Origin: Synergistaceae bacterium
Lineage (GTDB): Bacteria; Synergistota; Synergistia; Synergistales; Synergistaceae
DNA length: 20,333 bases
NCBI GenBank assembly: GCA_012513245.1
Contig: JAAZCN010000188.1
Span: forward strand, 1-20,333
Direction of reading: 5' to 3'
The notes below the pieces were generated by a model. That model was not told where the DNA came from. It ran no database searches and worked only from the letters and a program-made list of their open reading frames with translations. Shown piece after piece: positions 15,968 through 20,333 of this stretch; position 1 is the first letter of the stretch; each line of letters opens with the position of its first letter. The position numbers were made by a program, and so were the translations under genes.

Positions 15968-17761
15968 CTATTTCTTGTCAATAGCTTTGAAGGGGCAGAC
16001 TTCGACACATGCTCCGCACTTGATGCAAAGCTCCTGATCAATGATGTGCGGCTGCTTGACTGTTCCGGTGATCGCATTCACAGGGCAGGCCTTTGTGCAT
16101 TTTGTGCAGCCAACGCACTTGGCGGGATCGATCGTAATGGTAATAAGCGCTTTGCATGCTCCTGCCGGACATCTCTTTTCTCTTATGTGCGCTTCGTACT
16201 CATCCCTAAAGTAGCGAATGGTTGTAAGCACGGGATTCGGTGCTGTCTGGCCCAGACCGCAGAGGGATGCCGTCTTGATCTGCGTCCCAAGGTAAACGAG
16301 GTCTTCGATGTCTTCTTCGCGTCCATTGCCCTCGGTGATGCGAATAAGTATATCGAGCATCTTTTTGGTTCCTTCGCGGCATGGAATGCATTTTCCGCAG
16401 GATTCACGCTGCGTGAATTCAAGGAAGAACCTGGCCAGGTCGACCATACATGTATCTTCATCAACGACGACCAAGCCACCCGAACCCATGATGGCTCCGG
16501 CTGCTGTGAGTGATTCATAACTGATCGGAAGGTCGAGATGTTCCTCTGTGAGGCATCCACCTGAAGGTCCGCCTATCTGGACGGCCTTGAACTTTTTGCC
16601 GCCAATGATCCCGCCGCCGATATCAAATACGACTTCACGGATGGTGGTTCCCATTGGGACTTCCACAAGCCCTGTGTTGTTTACCTTGCCTGTAAGGGCG
16701 AAGACTTTTGTACCGCGGGATTTCTCGTGACCATAGCTTGCGTACCATTCCGGACCGTGAAACATTATTTGTGCCACGTTTGCCCAGGTCTCAACGTTAT
16801 TGATATTGGAAGGCTTTTCCCAGAGTCCCTTTATTGCCGGGAAGGGAGGACGTGGGCGCGGCATACCGCGTTTGCCCTCTATGGAGTTCATCAGAGCGGT
16901 CTCTTCTCCGCATACGAAGGCTCCTGCTCCTTCTTTTATATGGAGTGTGAAGTTAAAGCCGGAGCCGAGGATGTTCTCGCCGAGAAGACCGGACTCTTCG
17001 GCGTCTTCTATTGACTTAAGCAGTCTCTTTATTGCAAGAGGATATTCAGCACGGCAATAAATATAGCCCTCGTCGGCGCCCATTGCATATGCTCCGATGG
17101 CCATTCCTTCAAGGATCGCATGCGGATCGCCCTCAAGAAGGGAACGGTCCATGAATGCCCCCGGGTCTCCTTCGTCGGCGTTGCATATTACGTATTTTTT
17201 GGGACCCGGAGATTTTGCGCAGAACATCCACTTCATTCCGGTGGAGAATCCGCCGCCGCCGCGTCCACGAAGGCCGGAGGCCTTAATGTCTTCGACTACC
17301 TGCTCCGGTGTTTTTTCGGTAAGCACTTTTGCAAGAGCCTGGTACCCTTCACGGGCAATGTATTCTTCGAGTGAATCAGGATCTATGTAACCGCAATTTC
17401 GGAGCGCGAGCCTGACCTGTTTGCTGTAGAAGGGCAGATCTTTATAATGCGGGACAGCTTCGGAGCTCATGGCCTCTTTATAGAGGAGGCGCTCGACTAT
17501 CCTTCCTTTAAGAAGGTGTTCAGCTACTATCTCTTTTGCATCCTGTGGTTTTACGTGAGTGTAGAAAGTTCCTTCGGGGTATACGATTACTATGGGGCCG
17601 GCTTCGCACATCCCATGACAGCCCGTCTGTACAACAGTGATCTCCTTATCGAGTCCTTTTGCCTTGATCTCTTCGCGAAGAATCTCAAGGACCTTGTCGG
17701 ACCCTCCTGAGGTGCATCCTGTTCCTCCGCAGACGAGTACGTGGCTTCTAAAGGTTGCCAT
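15968..17761 (-). CDS. nuoF: NuoF-like diaphorase subunit (FMN/NAD binding, Fe-S) of the formate dehydrogenase complex
   Basis: This 597-residue subunit takes electrons to or from NAD. It has an N-terminal thioredoxin-like [2Fe-2S] part (C11, C16, C48, C52). The NuoF core carries the FMN/NAD loop SGLRGRGGGGFSTGMKW and the NADEGDPGAFMDRSLLEGDP segment. A C-terminal ESCGKCIPCREG cluster site and two extra [4Fe-4S] ferredoxin motifs (about 545-595) complete it. This layout is that of electron-bifurcating HydB/HylB-type subunits, not respiratory NuoF. It lies 17 bp upstream of fdhA. A bifurcating reaction with ferredoxin is inferred. AGGAGGAG precedes the ATG. Confidence 0.94.
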   Translation of the reverse strand: MATFRSHVLVCGGTGCTSGGSDKVLEILREEIKAKGLDKEITVVQTGCHGMCEAGPIVIVYPEGTFYTHVKPQDAKEIVAEHLLKGRIVERLLYKEAMSSEAVPHYKDLPFYSKQVRLALRNCGYIDPDSLEEYIAREGYQALAKVLTEKTPEQVVEDIKASGLRGRGGGGFSTGMKWMFCAKSPGPKKYVICNADEGDPGAFMDRSLLEGDPHAILEGMAIGAYAMGADEGYIYCRAEYPLAIKRLLKSIEDAEESGLLGENILGSGFNFTLHIKEGAGAFVCGEETALMNSIEGKRGMPRPRPPFPAIKGLWEKPSNINNVETWANVAQIMFHGPEWYASYGHEKSRGTKVFALTGKVNNTGLVEVPMGTTIREVVFDIGGGIIGGKKFKAVQIGGPSGGCLTEEHLDLPISYESLTAAGAIMGSGGLVVVDEDTCMVDLARFFLEFTQRESCGKCIPCREGTKKMLDILIRITEGNGREEDIEDLVYLGTQIKTASLCGLGQTAPNPVLTTIRYFRDEYEAHIREKRCPAGACKALITITIDPAKCVGCTKCTKACPVNAITGTVKQPHIIDQELCIKCGACVEVCPFKAIDKK

Positions 17762-17774
17762 ATTACTACTCCTC

Positions 17775-18146
17775 CTATTCAGGTCTTCCGATGACTTTTT
17801 CCTCTACAACGATACCGTTTACGAGGTGGTCAGCGATGATGCGGGGAACGTCTTCGGGCTTCAAGTTTCCGTATGTGACTCTTGGTTCGCCCGGACGGAC
17901 TATGTCCATAAGGGGCTCATTCTGGCACATGCCTATGCAGCCGGTCGTTTCAACTGAAACATCCTTGAGTCCGCGTTTTGAGATTTCTTCCATTGCGGCT
18001 TCCATTATTTTTCTTCCGCCGGCAGCGATACCGCATGTTCCAAGTCCGATTATTACTCTGAATTTGCCTTCCTTACGGGCAGCAGTTACAGTGATAGATT
18101 TTTCTCTAAGTTTTTTTAATTCTTCCAGGTTGTTGATCTTAGGCAT
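17775..18146 (-). CDS. Small thioredoxin-like (2Fe-2S) ferredoxin-domain protein with three cysteines
   Basis: This 123-residue protein belongs to the ferredoxin-like family found between nuoE and nuoF genes. It has the GLGTCGIAAGG loop (C38), TTGCIGMCQNEP (C70, C74) and the PRIIADHLVNG end. Only three cysteines are at ligand positions; the usual first ligand is replaced, as also in the copy at 19863. It probably helps electron transfer inside the diaphorase. GGGAGGT precedes the ATG, and 13 bp separate it from nuoF. Confidence 0.85.
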   Translation of the reverse strand: MPKINNLEELKKLREKSITVTAARKEGKFRVIIGLGTCGIAAGGRKIMEAAMEEISKRGLKDVSVETTGCIGMCQNEPLMDIVRPGEPRVTYGNLKPEDVPRIIADHLVNGIVVEEKVIGRPE

Positions 18147-18164
18147 ATTCTGTTACCTCCCACC

Positions 18165-18638
18165 CTATTCGTATTTTGAAAGCATGTCGGGGACTTTGTC
18201 TTTGGTAAGGCGTCCGTAAGTCTCGTCGTCTACCGTGACACATGGTGCAAGACCACATGCTCCGATACATGCAACAGGTTCTATTGTGAACCTGAGATCG
18301 GGAGTTGTGACCTCGTCTCCCTTAAGCTTGAGTTCGGACATTACCCTTTCGAGGATACCAAGGCTTCCTCTAACGTGGCATGCTGTTCCGCGGCATACTC
18401 TGACAATGTGGCGTCCGCGTGGTTTGAGGTGGAATTGCGCGTAGAAAGTAGCTACACCGTATAGTTCTGCCAATGCGACTTTGGTTTCCGATGAAATGGT
18501 GACCATGGCCTCATCAGGCAGGTAGCCGAATTCATGCTGCACTTTTTGAAGAATGGGAATGATACCGCCTTTTTTCCCTTTCCACGGAGCGACTATATCT
18601 TTCGTCGCCTGTGCAACATCTTTTGTTGCTGTGGACAT
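18165..18638 (-). CDS. nuoE: NuoE-like [2Fe-2S] diaphorase subunit of the formate dehydrogenase complex
   Basis: NuoE-like subunits bind one [2Fe-2S] cluster in the NADH-oxidising module. In this 157-residue protein the ligands are in CRGTACHVRG (two Cys) and CIGACGLAPC. The N-terminal GYLPDEAM helix region and the GVATFYAQFHLKPRG segment are typical of the family. The start is ATG 18638 with GGGGGA 6 nt upstream, better than ATG 18659. It opens the formate operon, after a long structured leader. About half its residues match the nuoE-like product at 19362. Confidence 0.93.
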   Translation of the reverse strand: MSTATKDVAQATKDIVAPWKGKKGGIIPILQKVQHEFGYLPDEAMVTISSETKVALAELYGVATFYAQFHLKPRGRHIVRVCRGTACHVRGSLGILERVMSELKLKGDEVTTPDLRFTIEPVACIGACGLAPCVTVDDETYGRLTKDKVPDMLSKYE

Positions 18639-18680
18639 CTCGTTTCCCCCTTTGAACATTTATAATATAAGCGCATGGAG

Positions 18681-18707
18681 AAAAAATCTTTTATAATTAA
18701 ATAAAAG
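18681..18707 (-). terminator. Possible leader attenuator (AT-rich hairpin plus T-run)
   Basis: On the minus strand CTTTTAT and ATAAAAG form a 7-bp stem around six nt, followed by A and a T6 run. It sits in the untranslated leader before nuoE. The stem is AT-rich and weak alone. It competes with pairing of GCGCAT and ATGCGC (18714-18719 and 18671-18676), which would enclose it. Confidence 0.35.
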
Positions 18708-18722
18708 AATTCTATGCGCGCA

Positions 18723-18796
18723 CAAGCATCCCTGCGGATAGCTCCACAGGGAGAAAGCCAAAAAAATGAATTTAAATTTCGGGATCAGCCTGCTTG
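18723..18796 (-). promoter_or_regulatory. Structured leader element of the formate operon, riboswitch-like
   Basis: On the minus-strand RNA CAAGCA (18796-18791) pairs with UGCUUG (18728-18723), enclosing a strong 9-bp hairpin, UCCCUGUGG and CCGCAGGGA with an AGCUAU loop (18752-18729). One pair is a G-U wobble that only works on the minus strand, which supports an RNA role for this strand. No known riboswitch class was recognised. A Moco- or redox-linked leader is a guess from the genes it precedes. Confidence 0.45.
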
Positions 18797-18829
18797 CCCT
18801 TGTTCCCCAAAAACAATTATCGGACAAGT

Positions 18830-18847
18830 TTGCGAAATGAAACACAA
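18830..18847. promoter_or_regulatory. Rex-like operator candidate
   Basis: TTGCGAAATGAAACACAA matches 13 of 18 positions of the Rex operator TTGTGAAATATTTCACAA. It lies in the leader of the formate operon, about 75-90 bp after its predicted start. Rex senses the NADH/NAD ratio, which fits an NAD-linked enzyme, but the match is imperfect. Confidence 0.35.
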
Positions 18848-18927
18848 TCTATGCGGAGAAGTTTATCAGTAATTTATGCAAATTACAAGCCGAAATGATT
18901 TGGAGAAGTGTCTAAAAAACAGAGAAT

Positions 18928-18956
18928 AATATAGACATAGCTCTCTTTCCTAACAA
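18928..18956 (-). promoter_or_regulatory. Promoter of the nuoE-nuoF-fdhA-focA-mobA-can operon
   Basis: On the minus strand TTGTTA (18951-18956) and TATATT (18928-18933) are 17 bp apart. The predicted start near 18921 gives a leader of about 280 nt containing the hairpins listed above. The -35 hexamer is the same as that of the promoter at 6942. Confidence 0.6.
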
Positions 18957-19000
18957 ACTAAACATTTCAAAAAAAATAGTGAATAGAAGAAGGCAAAAGC

Positions 19001-19045
19001 AACCATTTATAGTTAAAATCAATGGTTTCTAAAGTGAGGTATAAT
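19001..19045 (+). promoter_or_regulatory. Inverted repeat next to a TATAAT box
   Basis: AACCATT (19001-19007) and AATGGTT (19021-19027) form a 7-bp inverted repeat with a 13-bp spacer. It covers the -35 area of a perfect TATAAT at 19040-19045 that has no good -35 box. This layout suggests an activator-dependent promoter towards the gene at 19362, or chance in AT-rich DNA. Confidence 0.3.
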
Positions 19046-19106
19046 GTTGGATAAATATCAAAAAATATTTCCCAAAAAATTTACTTTGTAATCTTGTTCA
19101 GTTTTG

Positions 19107-19133
19107 TTTACCCTGTAATTTTATGCAGGTAAA
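19107..19133. repeat. Inverted repeat TTTACCCTG / CAGGTAAA
   Basis: The arms at 19107-19115 and 19126-19133 pair with one bulged base around a 10-nt AT-rich centre. It lies between two candidate plus-strand promoters and could be an operator. No regulator was identified. Confidence 0.35.
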
Positions 19134-19177
19134 AACACTTAAATTTAACCAAAATATACCTTGTGTATCTAATGTAC

Positions 19178-19207
19178 TTGTTTTCCTTTCTTCTTGGAGT
19201 ATATAAT
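19178..19207 (+). promoter_or_regulatory. Promoter of the second diaphorase operon
   Basis: TTGTTT (19178-19183) and a perfect TATAAT (19202-19207) are 18 bp apart. The predicted start near 19214 leaves a leader of about 150 nt. It overlaps the in-frame TTG at 19194, so translation does not start there. Confidence 0.6.
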
Positions 19208-19314
19208 TACCATCGTTTGTGTATTTTTTCTCAAACTCGTCACGCCCATTTGCTCTTTACATAGTGCTCAGGATCCCGATCTTGTAAGGAGTAGAAGAAT
19301 AAAGCAGATACAGA

Positions 19315-19340
19315 CTTCCCGGACTGGAGGGCTCGGGAAG
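19315..19340 (+). other. Leader hairpin just before the second nuoE ribosome-binding site
   Basis: CTTCCCG (19315-19321) and CGGGAAG (19334-19340) form a perfect 7-bp stem with a 12-nt loop. It ends 5 nt before AAGGAGGG (19346-19353). It could influence ribosome access or mRNA stability. Confidence 0.45.
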
Positions 19341-19361
19341 AACATAAGGAGGGTGCGTTTT

Positions 19362-19844
19362 ATGTTAGAGAACATGTCAGAGAAGTCCTGGGAACAGCTG
19401 GATCAGCTTTTGAACAGGTACCGGGGGACCAAAGGCAGCGTAATACCTGTGCTCCAACAGGCTCAGGATATATTTGGATATCTCCCGAAAGAGGTTCAGA
19501 TCAAAATCAGCAAGGAGCTCGATATCCCCATCAGCCAGATGTTCGGTGTCGTTACCTTTTACTCTCAGTTTCACCTGGAGCCTCGCGGTAAAAACATTAT
19601 CAGGTCATGCCAGGGGACAGCATGCCACGTCCGCGGAGCAAAGGCCGTTCTCAATGCTATCCGTGAGAAGCTGGAGCTTAAAGAGGATCAGGTAACAACT
19701 ACGGACCTTGAATACACACTTGAAACAGTGGCATGCATCGGAGCCTGTGGTCTGGCTCCATGTATTATGATCAACGACGATACTCATGGAAGGCTCACTG
19801 CTGAAGCGGTCAGCCCCATGCTCGACAAGTACTGTAATAAGTAA
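19362..19844 (+). CDS. nuoE: NuoE-like [2Fe-2S] diaphorase subunit, second copy (probable HydC-type)
   Basis: This 160-residue protein has ligands in CQGTACHVRG and CIGACGLAPC, with GVVTFYSQFHLEPRG and GYLPKEVQ as in the divergent copy. Roughly half of the residues match that copy, so this is an old paralogue and not a recent duplication. The start is ATG 19362 with AAGGAGGG 8 nt upstream; ATG 19374 is an alternative. It opens an operon with a 2Fe-2S protein and a nuoF-like gene. Such sets usually continue with the [FeFe]-hydrogenase catalytic gene hydA; that part is outside the window, so the assignment is inference. Confidence 0.93.
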   Translation: MLENMSEKSWEQLDQLLNRYRGTKGSVIPVLQQAQDIFGYLPKEVQIKISKELDIPISQMFGVVTFYSQFHLEPRGKNIIRSCQGTACHVRGAKAVLNAIREKLELKEDQVTTTDLEYTLETVACIGACGLAPCIMINDDTHGRLTAEAVSPMLDKYCNK

Positions 19845-19862
19845 GAAAGGCAGGAGATATCA

Positions 19863-20240
19863 ATGACTATAAAAAGCCTTGAAGATCTCAGGAAGATAAA
19901 AGCTGAATCACAGAAGCAGACAAAAGCCCGCAAAAATAATGACACACAGGTCATCATAGGAATGGGGACCTGCGGGATCGCCGCCGGTGCTCGTGAAGTT
20001 ATGACCGCTGTTCTTGAAGAACTTGCGAAACGCAACCTGAATAATGTCTCAGTCCTTCAGACCGGGTGCATAGGAATGTGCCAGAAGGAACCTCTTATGG
20101 ATATAGTCCGCCCGGGTGAGGACAGAGTCACCTACGGGCCGGTATATCCGGCGGACGTTCCCCGAATAATCGCTGATCACCTTGTAAACGGAAGTATTGT
20201 AGAGGATCTTGTTGTAGCTAAGATCCCCAACAAAGAATAG
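19863..20240 (+). CDS. Small thioredoxin-like (2Fe-2S) ferredoxin-domain protein, second copy
   Basis: This 125-residue protein closely resembles the product of 17775-18146, for example GMGTCGIAAGA, QTGCIGMCQKEPLMDIVRPGE and DVPRIIADHLVNG. It has the same three-cysteine pattern and the same place between nuoE and nuoF. The N-terminal 28 residues are lysine-rich. AGGAG lies just upstream of the ATG, 18 bp after nuoE. Confidence 0.85.
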   Translation: MTIKSLEDLRKIKAESQKQTKARKNNDTQVIIGMGTCGIAAGAREVMTAVLEELAKRNLNNVSVLQTGCIGMCQKEPLMDIVRPGEDRVTYGPVYPADVPRIIADHLVNGSIVEDLVVAKIPNKE

Positions 20241-20260
20241 GACTGGGGGAGGAATTTACG

Positions 20261-20333
20261 ATGGCTCTTGTGAGAGCTCACATACTCATCTGTACCGGTA
20301 CAGGCTGCACCGCATCCGGAGCCAAGGATGTGC
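20261..20333 (+). CDS. nuoF: NuoF-like diaphorase subunit, second copy (5' part only, cut by window end)
   Basis: The first 24 codons are visible, reading MALVRAHILICTGTGCTASG and onward, matching the N-terminal [2Fe-2S] part of the other nuoF-like protein (CGGTGCTSGG). GGGGGAGG is the ribosome-binding site. It completes the second nuoE / 2Fe-2S / nuoF set. The rest of the gene and the catalytic partner lie beyond the window. Confidence 0.85.
   Translation, partial: MALVRAHILICTGTGCTASGAKDV

Larger units (their letters stand above)
18639..19361. other. 723-bp gene-free divergent regulatory region
   Basis: No plausible gene is present; reading frames here lack ribosome-binding sites and family motifs. 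The sequence is AT-rich compared with its flanks. It holds the divergent promoters of both diaphorase operons, a long leader for the minus operon, a Rex-like site, and several inverted repeats (separate entries). Confidence 0.8.

Noticed and set aside
18729..18760. preQ1-type riboswitch on the plus strand (hairpin with an A-rich tail)
   Set aside because: The plus-strand stem has an A-C mismatch, the loop-to-tail pairing needed for a preQ1 pseudoknot is not visible, and the downstream gene is 600 bp away.
18660..18845. 61-codon minus-strand ORF upstream of nuoE
   Set aside because: It has no ribosome-binding site or family match and lies in the structured leader.
19194..19361. N-terminal extension of the second NuoE-like protein from TTG 19194
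   Set aside because: The -10 box and predicted transcription start lie inside it, and the strong ribosome-binding site fits ATG 19362.

Overview
The window looks like chromosomal DNA from a strictly anaerobic, fermentative, formate- and H2-metabolising bacterium. The evidence is a selenocysteine formate dehydrogenase, two NAD-linked diaphorase modules, a sensory-type [FeFe]-hydrogenase protein, an Mrp/DUF134 pair and a diiron ferritin-like protein. The gene mix and moderate GC suggest Synergistota or a clostridial relative, but no rRNA or other marker fixes the taxon. No tRNA, rRNA, insertion sequence, phage gene or CRISPR array was found.

Positions 1-5260 are mixed housekeeping and accessory genes. 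A promoter with a perfect 16-bp palindrome at its start site drives a DUF134 regulator and an Mrp Fe-S carrier ATPase (+). After a bidirectional terminator come a Cys/His-rich small protein and a GNAT acetyltransferase (-), a YciH/SUI1 protein (+), and two tandem EamA/DMT exporters (-).

Positions 5452-10419 (+) hold a compact redox-signalling module. It consists of FdhD (unusually without its cysteines), a GHKL ATPase, a DRTGG protein, an RsbW-like ATPase, a HydS-type hydrogenase-like Fe-S protein, a second DRTGG protein and a PHP-domain phosphoesterase. This gene set is known next to [FeFe] hydrogenases and is thought to sense or regulate redox state; no output has been shown. A minus-strand ferritin-like diiron gene follows (10527-10979).

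Positions 18638 down to 11091 (-) look like one operon: nuoE-like, 2Fe-2S protein, nuoF-like, fdhA, focA, mobA, beta-carbonic anhydrase. The fdhA reading frame crosses an in-frame TGA at 14892-14894 that is read as selenocysteine, with a SECIS-like hairpin just after it. Together the products would import or export formate (FocA), mature the Mo/W cofactor (MobA), interconvert formate and CO2 with NAD and probably ferredoxin (FdhA with the diaphorase), and hydrate CO2 (carbonic anhydrase).

Positions 18639-19361 are a 723-bp gene-free regulatory region between this operon and a divergent second nuoE / 2Fe-2S / nuoF set (+, cut off by the window end). The second set probably belongs to a bifurcating [FeFe] hydrogenase whose catalytic gene lies outside. 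The gap contains divergent promoters, a Rex-like site, a long structured leader for the formate operon with a terminator-like hairpin, and other inverted repeats. It is the most likely place in the window for undescribed regulation.
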